From contig VXAZ01000598.1 of NCBI GenBank assembly GCA_013399875.1, positions 115,686 through 179,685 on the forward strand: a stretch of DNA of 64,000 nucleotides, read 5' to 3'. The DNA comes from Gymnorhina tibicen. Taxonomy: Eukaryota > Chordata > Aves > Passeriformes > Artamidae. Positions 53,051 through 63,700 of this stretch are shown here, piece by piece (the stretch's first letter is position 1; every line of letters begins with the position of its first letter). The notes under the pieces are model-generated. The model was given only the letters and a program-made list of their open reading frames with translations, was not told where the DNA came from and did not search any database. Made by a program: the position numbers and the translations under genes.

Positions 53051-54584
53051 TGAACTGTAATGAATCTGTTGGGTTATGGTTTCCAGATTTTATCACTCAC
53101 TCTTTCCCATCAGTGACAGAGACGGCCACTGTTCACGTGAGTGAGGGAGTGGAAGTTCTGCCTTCGCCAAGTTACACACCAATTGGTGGCCACTGGACTG
53201 CATGATGTGGAGTCTCCGGTCATTTACCCCAAAAGTTAAAACAGACTAATTGGTGTTTGCAACATCCTCTGAGACCCCCAGGTGTAAAGTGAGAACAACA
53301 GTACATTATTCTTTCCACTTTTATAAATCTTTCACTTCTTCCCTTCCGTTTTTCCCAATTCTCTCTATATTCCAGTACTGAGCCAAATCCCACTGACATC
53401 TTCTAAGGTCCTCCTTCCCACAATGTTGAACAAGAACTGGGTCTAAGTCCCCACACACCACAGCAGCAGGTTTTATTGCACTATGGCCAATGACCAACCC
53501 AGTTTTGTGGTGTCCAGTTGCTTCTTTCCTGCATAGCCTTTAAGAGACAGGGCTTGTTCTGCTCTTCTCAGAACTGTGACATGGTTCCTGGTCAATAATC
53601 AAGGCCAGTAGGTTGTTATGCTGAAGTTATTTATTCATGCTTCTGCAGCATCCCAGAGTTTACAGTATTTGGTACATATTAGTGCAATAAGCAAAGAAGC
53701 AGAGAAACCCTGCAGACAGACACTTCAAAACTGTTAGTTACAAAAGACCTAGTGAATGTTTGGAAGGTAATAGAGTACAACAAGCTAACCACTGACTTCT
53801 TCAGAAACACACCAGGTCCTTCTGTTACTAGAAATCTGTTGAAATCCATAGCCAAAGACCTGTTTGTTTCAACAGATGTTAGATAGGAACTGTGTTTGAG
53901 CAAATTATTAACTGAAAGAGTGAAATTATGAACCAATATGTGAGATGATTTAGTTGATTTGATCAACAAAACAAAACAAAACAATACCAAAACAAACAAG
54001 AAAAACCAAAGCATTCCCCCCCCCCAAAAAAAACTCCAAAACAAACAAAAAAAAATCTAGGGAAAGAAGAAAGACATTATTTTTATGTCTATATTTGTAT
54101 CTTTATAATGAAGACTAATTGGATAACTGTTTCTCTGTTTAATATTTTAACTCTTTGAAATTGAATTTAGATAAATCCTTAATAGTGGTAAAATGAAGTA
54201 GTTAGGGTTTAATAACATCACAGATAAATATTTGAACATTTTAAGCTTTTGTTCTATTTTTTCTCATTCAGCAGACATCTCATTCACTATCAGTCTGAAA
54301 CTCAGTTTTTGTGTAAGTACATATTAACAAATGTTGCCTTATCCCAAGTGCAATGAATACTTTCCCATCCCACTAAGAAGTAGAGTGGAATCCAATGCGA
54401 GTTATGATTTCTAAGTGGCAGTTTCCTACTGAAGATTAGTAATGCTGTTATCTGTATAGATGGGGATATTTTGAACTGTTCTCCTGAGGCTGTGTTGGTG
54501 TCAGCAAAGCTGTAAAGCTGGGAGGTACATTTCAAAGGTGGCATACTAAAGCAGCAGCATCCAGCTCTAATGCACAGCACAATA
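53051..54584. other. Downstream flank of the granzyme gene
   Basis: From the N gap to the poly(A) signal. It contains the A-rich/poly(C) tract and nothing else I can support. Confidence 0.6.
53964..54056 (+). repeat. A-rich/poly(C) low-complexity tract
   Basis: AAAACAAAACAAAAC units, a run of ten C or more at about 54016-54025, then further A runs. An error-prone region for sequencing. Confidence 0.85.
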
Positions 54585-54590
54585 TTTATT
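54585..54590 (-). terminator. GZMA: Granzyme A-like poly(A) signal
   Basis: The minus strand reads TCTAATAAATATT, a perfect AATAAA only 18 nt after the stop codon. It implies a 3' UTR of about 30-50 nt, very short but in keeping with the compact granzyme genes. Confidence 0.6.
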
Positions 54591-54608
54591 AGAATGCTCT
54601 TGACTGTT

Positions 54609-54770
54609 TCATGGATCTCTGTCTCTGGAAATTGTTTCTTTTATCCAGTCAATATAGTCATCAGTCAGCCGTGTATAAACTCCGGGTATGCCTCTTTTTC
54701 CACACTTTCTTCCAAAAGAAACAATCCCACGGTACTGACCAGCACAGATTAATGGCCCCCCTGAATCTCC
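54609..54770 (-). CDS. GZMA: Granzyme A-like exon 5 (catalytic Ser and stop)
   Basis: 162 bp; acceptor CTTCCAG|GGA, stop TGA at 54611-54609. It starts [11 protein letters not shown] with nucleophile Ser211, then [31 protein letters not shown] and a short polar tail. The SFG triplet beside the S1 pocket is the granzyme A form. Confidence 0.94.
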   Translation of the reverse strand, partial: GDSGGPLICAGQYRGIVSFGRKCGKRGIPGVYTRLTDDYIDWIKETISRDRDP

Positions 54771-57700
54771 CTGGAAGATAAAGCAGAAGTAGCTGTCAGT
54801 GTGTGTCCATTTCTCTCCAGAGGAGCATGCAGTGCCACCTGCAGTGCATAAGCATGTTTGGAAATGTTACCTCTAACCTTTTCCAGCCTATGAAATGGAG
54901 CAGTTGGCTTACATCAATTCATCAGAGTTGGGTGAGGTATAAAGAGAGGTTTCTTTTCAAACCTGAGGGAGCCTTTGATGTAAATGTTATAGACCAGCAT
55001 GGTGCTATCATAATTCTATTTCAAATTATATTTTTTATTGTTAGTGTAAATGGATTCTCACTTCTTTATCAATTGTGTCTTCTGGACTCAGCACAGAAGG
55101 TATCAAAAGCAGTATCCAAAGAGTCCCAACAGTGCTTTTGGGCATAAAGTTAATTCTGTTGTGGGACACTTTGCATCTATTCAGATGTTAACTTCTGAAA
55201 AGGATCAGATAATTCAGACCCTGAAAGCTCTTCTTTTTCTCCCATAACTACAGGTGGTGTCTAAGGAGAGCACCATACCTAAAGAAATATACCTGAAGTC
55301 AACAGATAATGCCAGGCTCAAATTCTCATACTCTCAATCCTGATATGTACATTGATGTAAACAGAACAAAGTTTTAACACTTCTTCTTCACAGCAATGAA
55401 GTCTCTTACAAATGTGGTTAAAATCACTTCATTCATGATCAGCCTCATAAGATGTCTAGCACTGCTTTGTTCCCTGTGAAAAGAGAGCCATTGTTAAACA
55501 TACACGTCCTCCCCTTTGTAACTTTGCTTCTTACCTGGCAAGCATTGCTTGGAAAAAATCTGTTTTTCCCTATAGCACACAACATGTTGATGGTAATTTT
55601 GGGCTTATTGGCATATTTTTTGCCACAGCTTTTTCTATCAACAATTTTAAGATTTGCCTCCTGGAGATATTCTGATGGCTTCCCTGGTGATGTGTTTCCC
55701 CAGCCAGCCACCTTGCAGAGTGTGCCAGGTTCAACATCTTCAAAAGAGTTAGGCAGAGGCAACAATTGCACGAATTTATTCATCTTTGCAGTATCATTCA
55801 GCTAAAAAGGGAAAAAAAAAAAACAAACAAAAAATAGCTTTCTTGTACAGAGAGGAAGGGAAATATAATCCAGTTTCAGTTGTCATTCAGTCTTATTTTA
55901 CTAATACTTTCCTTATAAATCACTTTTCACTATTTAGGAATTGATCCTAAGGTTAATTGCCCTTTGAAAATTAAAAAGACTTTCCATAGTTACAGTACAG
56001 CAGTATCCCATCTATGGCAGCAGTAGTGAGTTCAAGCCCAGCTTCCCATTGGATACAGTAGGAAATGTAAAACCTACATGGGAGTTAGGCTGTTGGATCT
56101 ATGTCCTGTTCATGAATCTAACTCACCACTGATCTTCAGTGTTGAAATCAGATTCTGGTGATTGACTGACAGAAAAGTCTCAAAGAACAGTGCAGTGTGC
56201 CCAAGAACAAAGATGAAAACAGAAGCTATAAGCAATTAGTCATGACAGCAGCAACATAATTGAGGAAAAATCAGGTCTCAGTCTATTCAGACTGCCAATT
56301 TTTTCTCTGAGAGATTCTTAAGGGCTTGAATGATTCAAACTCTCTGTGTTTTGTTGGCCTTTTCCTGACAGATTCATCGTTCAGCAGAGGCTGGTTTAAG
56401 ACTGTAAATGAAAACACAGCCAAACCCTGACATATCAAGTGTGCTTGATAAGGGCTCACAGCTACTGAGCAGACATTTTCAGTCTTACGATCACTGAGCG
56501 GTGATTCATATCACGGGTTGCTGCATGATTCTCAGCTAAACAGTTCTGGCTTTATACCTTTAAAAAAATGCACTCCGGCAAGTCATGAATTTATAAAAAT
56601 AAAGAATCTTTATTTTAATTATTGCCAGTGCAGCTGGAAAGTTTCAAAGATGGAAAGTTTATCCCAAGCCATTTAATACTCCACTACTGCAGAAGTGTAT
56701 AGATGGGAGGTGAGCTCTGGTACTAGTACTATCCATGCTTCTGTGTCAAATTCAAAGGATTGTACCAGTCCATATCATTCTGGAACAGAGCTGGGATTTT
56801 CAGCTCTAGAAATACTACTTCCTAGTGATCAATTTTGGTTTTGTGTTCACAAATACTTTGGTGCACAGGAGAAGCCTGTGAAATGAGCCTGGTCTACTTT
56901 ACAATGAAGCAGAGGTAGAATGCTCACTAGTATCTGGGAGAAAGAGCTTCTCAGCGATGGGCTGTGATCAGGTACTTGGGCCACAGATGCCTGTAAGTGC
57001 TCCAGCTAGCATGGAAAGGGACATGGTCACCTTCCTCCCTGTGTCATTGCCATGTCAAACTAGTGATGCATTCTAAATACTAGAAACCAGATTCCAGTCA
57101 TAGAACCATGGAATCATAGAATCATAGAATGTTAAGGTTGGAAGGGACCTTAAAGATCATCTAATCCCAATCCCCCAGCCATGGGCAGGGGCACTTCCCT
57201 GTAAATGCAAATTCTTACAGCCCTGCCCCACTTTGGCATAGGATGATAATGTTGGCAAGGACATTTTCCATGCTTCATTCTGCAGTGTCCTGAGCCTCCT
57301 CCACTTTGTGACCACTTTGTGCTCCCAGAGCTGAGTCCATATGTCCTGTATTATCCACATTTTTACTTTGTGTCATTACCCCAAAAATTAACAGTAAGTT
57401 TTATCTCCATGTTTACTTAGTACAGCACAAGGTATAACTCTGGGATAGAGATGTGGGCCAGAATCCATTCCATACGTCCCTTCAGTACTGCCTTTGAAAA
57501 ATTACTGAAGAATGTGTTTTGTGTTTTGGAGGGGTTGCTGCAGTGAATGAGTTAAAAAGGGAGTTTTAGGGCACAGAATGGGCTTGAAACATCTTCCCTG
57601 CTCACAGAGCCAGTGATCCTTTAACTTCATCTAGATTAATACAACCAAAAGTAGACTCTTCTGTGATACTGTTAAGCTATCTAAACAATGTACTCTTCAA

Positions 57701-60688
57701 TATCAAAGAGTAGCCAAAATGATGATCAACAAAATTCCTTTCATAAAAATACAACAGTTATTATCACAATACCTTGAGGAGCATTATATCATTTTTCCCA
57801 GAAGGCCGATCAAACTCACGATGACGAAAGATTTCCATGATCTCAAATATCTGCTGTTCTTTTTCAGCAACTGATGCCCGATGAGCGCCAAGAACAACTC
57901 TGTCTTCCAATTCATCTATTCTATAATTTATAGAACGTTTAGGGAGAGAAAGTTACTACAGGAACTGAGCAACATCTCTCAGGATAATCAAAAGACATAA
58001 AACACAATATCATTTCATTTTATAACTACGTGATTAAAACATTGAGCAGGAAATCATTCATTTCAGTGTTTTGACCTGAGCTTCTTCTTCCCTCTATAAT
58101 GTTTCTTTACTGTGAATATGGTTTAGTGAAATAATTGTAATAAACTGACCTCCAGAGATTTTCAGAGTTTGGAATTAACTTCATGAAAGAGCCTCCCATC
58201 TTTCTAAGGAGAGTTGCTTGCACGAGGACTGCTACTACTGATGCCTTTCATTAGTCTCTGAAAGGTCTCCTTTGGATTTATGACCTAATCCTGCAGAGGA
58301 CTGGAACATTCCTGGTATGCACGTAGGTTGTCTTGCTGACATCCGTAGCACATCAGATCACACATCAATACTCAGCACTTACCCTGAGCATTATGTCTAC
58401 AGGTATGCTCTGCTAAAGTAAATATCTTTAATATTAATAAGTGTTTTGTCCTTAATTTACTAAACACAGGATTCAGTGTATAAGGGAAAAAGGATGTATT
58501 TTGCCCAACCCAAGACACCCCAGTAGTGAATATTAAAAAAAAAGAGAGAATGCTGAAATTCAAAGGATTATATGTTCACTTCCTGCTAATATACATTTAG
58601 AGTTAAGCAACAAATAAATTCCCCTCTGTTCCATGCTAAGTATCATCAGAAATGTATTTATCAACATCTGCCTTTCTTCATTTTGCCCTGATAAACTTAA
58701 TGCAGCCCAATAATTTGACATTGCAGAACACATGCTGACAGTTTCCTGTGCTTCATCTTCAGAACAAAATCTCATCATATAAAGGAAAATGTATTCAAGC
58801 CAGAACAAAGACTTTATCGATACAGACTATAAAAAAATTTTTTTCTTCTTTGAAGACGCATGTCTCACTGAAAGACACAATTCATTTCTTTGTATGTGAA
58901 AGTTTGCTTGTGAAAATAGCTGTAAAGGCAGTGCTGTAATCCAAAAATTTCTCTTTTTATCTACAAAGCAGACTTCCTCAGAGAGAATTATATAAGACTC
59001 TAAAAACTCCATCTCTGTGGCTCTAACAGGTGGTTCCCAGGCACAATCACTCACACAGAGAGTCATGTTGCTGAATTCATGCAGTTTTGCCTAAGAAAAA
59101 AATTATTTCAGACGTGATTAATACATAAGATCCATTACTTAGGAAGTTTTACATGCACTGCAATTGCACCTGCTAAGAGGAGACCAGGCACAGAACAGCA
59201 GTTGGTGGGTTTTGTGTGAGCATTGTCTTACAGCTTAGGAGAAAGAAACCAGACTGATTCAGCTTGCTCTAGTGACAAAGACTTAAGCTCAGCCCAGACC
59301 TGTGTGCTGTTAGAAACCCAAATCAGTGACCAGAGCACATTCTCCACAGGATCAGAGACAGACAGTGCCCTTTCCACTGGACAGCTAACAAATCTGAGTT
59401 TTTATAACTGCATCTGACTGGATATCTCTGACCTGTTGACTGAAGAATGAGAGACTCCAAATCCCATTAACAAGTCCTTGAATTCCAGAAAGGAAGAGTT
59501 GGTTTTGTTTTGTAAATTTCAAAAACAGAGCATGCTAGGAATGAATGTTTCTACCCTTAAAGCCAAACTTGATTCAGCTGAAAAACAGTGAAAATCAAAT
59601 TCACTTAGAAGGAACTGTGTCCTCTATTTCAGACTAACTCATGAAAGAAGGCTAGCCAACCTGCCTACACTGTGTTTAAGGAGGTCAGGTTTGCACAGGT
59701 TTATTGTAACTGGTTTCCTTTCAGACAGTTAAAACAAGAAGGAAAAGTTGGAGGAGTAAAATACAATTCAGAGAACGTTTTAACAACAATAGGGCATTTT
59801 ACTTCCTAGCATGAACAGTAGATGTCCCCCTTACCTTGAGTCAGCTGTTCAGCAGCGGAGCTGACCTCGGAGTATCCCACGTGGGGAAGATGAGCTTGTG
59901 CTCACATTTAACTGGTCAAAAGGACAAGGTTCCTTGTCACAGTCATGAGCAACATTCTGGGTTTGTGAGCCCAGGTCACTTAAAATGAGAGGAGTAGTGT
60001 CCCCATCTAATTCAACTTCATCTCTCGGAGTATTTTGAGGCTTAGTCCCAGGCACACAGGTAAGCTTTGTTTAAAGCACCTTGGGACATATTCCCTTCTC
60101 TAACACATTGCTGTTACAGATGCATAAACAATTAATTCGGTCTTTTAACAGCACAGTATTTATGCTGTAACGTTGGCAGGATCTGACTAACAAAGGTAAC
60201 TGTATGCAATGCAGATCAGTAGCTTATAGGAAGTTAAAACAGAGTGACAAGTTCTTGGATCATTTTAGTGAGAGAACTGCAGCTTTTAACAATTTATAAA
60301 AAAATCAATACCCACTTTTCTTCACTTACAAATTTGCATACCATGCACCACTTCAACGAAGAATTAAAATTGCTGCATTTTAAGATACTTACTCACAATG
60401 CGCTGCTGTCAAAACCCATTGTTTTTCCACAAGAGTTCCTCCACAAAAAACAAGTAAATTCTTGTTCTGGATAGCAGCCATATAAGGCCAGGAATGAGGA
60501 CACACTTTATGTCCTCTGACAATGTCCGTGCAGTCACCTGAAATCCAACAGAAGTGCAATTATATTACACGTTATCCAGAGGAATCGGGTATGTGGATAT
60601 TTTTGCTCTTAAGTGAGTACTTGCATCTTGTCAGTAGGGTAACAGCAATTAGAGGGAGCAGGAGAGCAGGAGAGCTTCTAGGTGTCAT
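54609..60688 (-). CDS. GZMA: Granzyme A-like serine protease, complete 5-exon gene
   Basis: Joined exons 60688-60625, 60537-60393, 57920-57773, 55801-55535 and 54770-54609 total 786 bp (261 aa plus stop; human granzyme A is 262 aa). The intron phases 1, 2, 0, 0 are those of the granzyme family. It is an S1 trypsin-fold protease stored in cytotoxic lymphocyte granules. Signal peptide about 1-21; probable activation site TD|IVRG at 26-27; catalytic His68 (LTAAHC), Asp114 (NDIMLL) and Ser211 (GDSGGP). All four conserved disulfides are present. SFG at the 214-216 positions, [12 protein letters not shown] and IVDRK favour granzyme A over K. Odd points: Asn205 where Asp189 is expected, IVRG instead of I(I/V)GG, no Cys in the usual dimer loop but an extra Cys34, and a GC donor in intron 1. 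No frameshift or stop. Granzyme K or another bird-specific paralogue remains possible. Confidence 0.9.
54771..55534 (-). other. Granzyme intron 4
   Basis: GT-AG intron of 764 bp in phase 0, AT-rich, with no repeat or second exon seen. Confidence 0.85.
55535..55801 (-). CDS. GZMA: Granzyme A-like exon 4
   Basis: 267 bp (89 codons, phase 0 to phase 0), acceptor CTTTTTAG|CTG, donor CCAG|GTAAGA. It encodes residues 120-208: an NDT glycosylation sequon at 121-123, [12 protein letters not shown], the IVDRKSC...MLC disulfide pair, and SNACQ at the end. Asn205 takes the position of the trypsin-type S1 Asp. Confidence 0.94.
55802..57772 (-). other. Granzyme intron 3
   Basis: GT-AG intron of 1,971 bp in phase 0, with an A-rich run at 55805-55830 next to the acceptor (a T-tract on the coding strand). 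It contains the CR1 fragment at 57097-57203. Nothing else was recognised. Confidence 0.85.
57097..57203 (-). repeat. CR1 3' fragment inside granzyme intron 3
   Basis: Repeated tail complement (GAATCATAGAATCATAGAAT), then GGTTGGAAGGGACCTTAAAG and CCCAGCCATGGGCAGGGGCAC. Since the gene is also on the minus strand, the insertion is in the sense orientation. Confidence 0.88.
57773..57920 (-). CDS. GZMA: Granzyme A-like exon 3 (catalytic Asp)
   Basis: 148 bp; acceptor ATTATAG|A completes Glu70, donor CAAG|GTATTG in phase 0. It encodes [24 protein letters not shown] and NDIMLLK with the catalytic Asp114. The loop REFDRPSGK has no cysteine, whereas mammalian granzyme A carries its interchain cysteine in this region. 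Confidence 0.93.
57921..60392 (-). other. Granzyme intron 2
   Basis: GT-AG intron of 2,472 bp and phase 2. Two minus-strand open frames lie inside (59066-58827 and 60055-59849). The second is polar, has CpG-containing codons and is followed by a perfect-looking donor CAAG|GTAAGG at 59835, but neither resembles a family I know. No repeats were recognised. Confidence 0.8.
60393..60537 (-). CDS. GZMA: Granzyme A-like exon 2 (activation site, catalytic His)
   Basis: 145 bp with acceptor TTTCAG and donor TGTGA|GTAAGT. It encodes the activation peptide CDCTD, the mature N-terminus IVRGHKV, then [18 protein letters not shown] and WVLTAAHC with the catalytic His68 and the Cys53-Cys69 pair. The phase-2 exit matches the family. 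Confidence 0.93.
60538..60624 (-). other. Granzyme intron 1, 87 bp, GC-AG
   Basis: Starts GCAAGT and ends GGATTTCAG on the minus strand. Apart from the C at +2, the donor matches the U1 consensus at +1 to +6, as GC-AG introns usually do. The intron contains an in-frame stop, so retention would truncate the protein. Confidence 0.65.
60625..60688 (-). CDS. GZMA: Granzyme A-like exon 1 (signal peptide)
   Basis: 64 coding bp, ATG at 60688-60686. It encodes 21 residues of signal peptide, with the Leu-rich core [12 protein letters not shown], plus one base of the next codon. The only splice that keeps the frame uses the donor GAT|GCAAGT, a GC-AG intron. The nearby GT at 60620-60619 would put a stop codon at the start of exon 2. 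The exon was recognised from the hydrophobic leader just upstream of exon 2 and the granzyme phase-1 rule. Confidence 0.75.
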
Positions 60689-60740
60689 AGCGGCTGCTAT
60701 TTGCTGACAGGAGCACTGTAAGTTACCATGCACTCTTCCG

Positions 60741-60749
60741 TATTTAAAT
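60741..60749 (-). promoter_or_regulatory. TATA-like box of the granzyme gene
   Basis: The minus strand reads ATTTAAATA, 53 bp or so upstream of the ATG, predicting a start near 60714 and a 5' UTR of about 26 nt. A GGAA core (plus strand CAGGAAAT, about 60758-60765) lies just upstream. ETS and Runx factors act on cytotoxic genes, but use here is inference. Confidence 0.45.
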
Positions 60750-63700
60750 GTCCCCTACAGGAAATGGGGTTTGAAAGTTTTTATTAATATCTCTCTCGAA
60801 ACTTCTCTTGACGTCACTAACATTGTGTTATTTTACTGCAGACTGATTTCTTTAGATTCGTTCTTCCAGTTTCTTTAAAACCTGCCTGTTTTTTGAATCC
60901 CCTAATAAAACCTGAATAAAATCTAATCCCTGAATAATACCTAGGTGTCTCAGGGAATTAAATGCATTTTTGGCTTTAAATGAAAAAAAAATACATGAGA
61001 AGAATTAAACTGGCCATCTTTAAGTTGGTGAAAAAAATGGGAGAATGAATGCAAGGGCCACCTGAAAAGGCCTCAGAGAACACCAGTGTGAAGGAAAAAT
61101 CAGGGCATATAGAGTACAAAAGTCACTCCTAAACTGTGGACCAAGATAGAGTAAACTCAGAGCACAAAGAGAATAAAAGTCACTCCTGTGGACCAACGTA
61201 TATCAGTAGCCAGCAACTGCTCCACAGAATTCCACTGCCCAGGAAACATCTTCAGTGGAAAGACTGAAAAATACTCATCTCTAAATTAACAAGAGCCACT
61301 GAGGGCTGTCAAACATCTGTTATTTGGTAACCTAAGGAATGTGGGATATAAAAGACAAGCCAAGACAAGCCACACACGTGTAAGACAAAGCAATTTGTAT
61401 TTTCTTAGAAATAATTTTGGGGGGTGCAGCTTTCAGATACAGAAAGCGCCAATTCAAACAAAACATCTAATCTGTGGTCATACAAAAAAGGTAAATTGGT
61501 GAGAAAGACATTTCTGTACTGCAGACCTCTGTGTCTGCATGCATGTTTTGCACACTTTGCTGGTAAACCACTACAAAAAAAACCCCAACCTGTCCTTGAG
61601 TGAAGAAGTTACAAAACCTGCTACCATATTCAGTATCTTTAGAAAGAATTCAAAATATAACTTGCCCAATATAAATAACTCTCATTTTTATTCAAGAGTT
61701 ACAGAATGGCAACTCTCAATCTCATTGCTGAATGAGATTGTAACACTTGAAATGTTTATTTCTATGGCACAGAATCTTACTTGTTAGAACCCAGTTTGAA
61801 AACATGTACACAATGCAGCACAATGTAACACAATTAATGTTTCAGAAGATTCTTCCAAAGCTCTTTTGAAAGAAAACACATGACTATTAGAATTAATCAG
61901 CTCTTAAAAGAGCCAGCGGTAGTTCCCTCAAAGTCATTCTCCATCTAATTCCAGAATTATTCACCAGCTGGAGATTACCCACAGGTAATCTCTGCAAAGA
62001 GAGTTCTAAAGGCATAATTATGTTTGTCTTTTATGACTTTGCCCTCCCAATAAATAGCTAGATTGGAAAGAAGCATAAGAGACAAAATAGAAAACAGATT
62101 CATGCTCTGGCCAGACAGGAGAAGGCTCATGTTTCCAGAGCATAATATCTAATACAGGATTCTTTCTGCCAAGTTCAATCAGCATCATAGAAGGAATGCT
62201 GATCTGCTGCAAAGCTTTGAAGACTCCATGAGTTTACTATATCTACTTGTATTTCTGTGCTACTATATTCTCCTGTGATATCACATAGCAAATAAATGGA
62301 AAGAGGAACACTGAGTGAATAGCTGAGGCAGAAAAGACAACCAGGTAAGTATCATGAGGCACTGGTACCAGAGAAGAAAATAAAATAGGTATGCCCAAGC
62401 ATATATTCTGCTCTTTCCCCAGCAAGTTCCTGGGAAATCTGTCTCCCAACCACTAAGAGATGTGTCCAGACACACTGGGGTGGGATTGGGGATGGGGCAG
62501 CCCAAGGAGAAGACAGGGAAAGCGTGGCAGCTCTGTCTTGCTATGTTCCTGGCAGCTGACAGCTGTGCACCACTGTCCTGCCCTCCCTTCCGAGCCCAAG
62601 AAAAGAGCCCTGCAGCTGAACTGAGACTGTCTGAACTCAGGCACCAGCAAACATGAAAGGTTTAGAGGTGCACCTGAACTGATGTCCTAAAATCACATCT
62701 GATGCTCACCCCAAGCCCCACAGAAAGAAGCACGAAGGAAAAAGAAACACAGTCACTGCAGAAGGAAAATTACCAAAATGACTGAGTATGAGATAAGGGA
62801 TAGAAGACCCCAGCACAGTACTGGACAGAGCTGAAAGTGATCCACTGGCCCATGGGCCTAAAGCCCATAGGAAACTTCCCCAAAGGCAGAGGCTGGAAAT
62901 AGAAGCTGGGTACACTCCTTGTTCTTTTACTCAGGCCGTGGCTTCTGCCAAGTGAGTGGCTCTGCTTTGTGGGCACTGTAGGGAGAAAGGATGGAGTGTT
63001 TTGCCTACAATACGTCACTCCTCTTGAAGACCAATTGAGTATGCAACAGAGAAGATAAAAGAATTTGACTTGAGAAGGAAGTTTTGCTTTGCGGTTTCCC
63101 TTTACGTGCAAAAGGCCAACAGAATCTAAACTTCACCATAAATAAACTTATTGCCATAACCAAAGAAGCCCAGCCAAATAATTGCACACCCTAAAATTTT
63201 ATGTCAAAATTTCAGCCTCAACTACTTAAGTTACAAGCTGAAGAAAACTCTCTGACAAAAGCATTTGGGTACAAAATTTGATGCTGGTTATGTGCGTATC
63301 AATCTGACCTTTAATACCCATGCCATCAGGGATTTTGCAAATAGTCAGAGAGGCCGTTCAGGAACTTGCACAGAATGTGCTCAATTGACACTGAACAATA
63401 GTTTAGACTGCATATTTCTAATTATCAATATCAATGGATCTCTCAGAATTGGAGGGGATTTTTAAGAGGCATGGATATGCTAATACCTAGGGAGTTTCAG
63501 AAAAAACATCTTTAGAAGTAATTATGATTTAAAATAGAATGATTTAAATAGAAGCACAACTAGAAATTGAAGAAAGTATAAACAGGCTATGGAAGATTTG
63601 GTTTTAGATAGAAGGCATAGAATTACCTATATCTATTTCCTGGAAAACATCCAGAAACACTTGCTAATGTTTTATTCCATGTCTTCCAAATAGATTTTCC

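Noticed and set aside
58827..59066. 79-codon minus-strand frame in granzyme intron 2 as an extra exon
   Set aside because: Adding it would break the phase-2 join between exons 2 and 3, which already reads through correctly.
60619..60620. GT donor for granzyme exon 1
   Set aside because: It leaves phase 2 and produces a stop at the first codon of exon 2. The GC donor four bases earlier gives the family's phase and an open frame.
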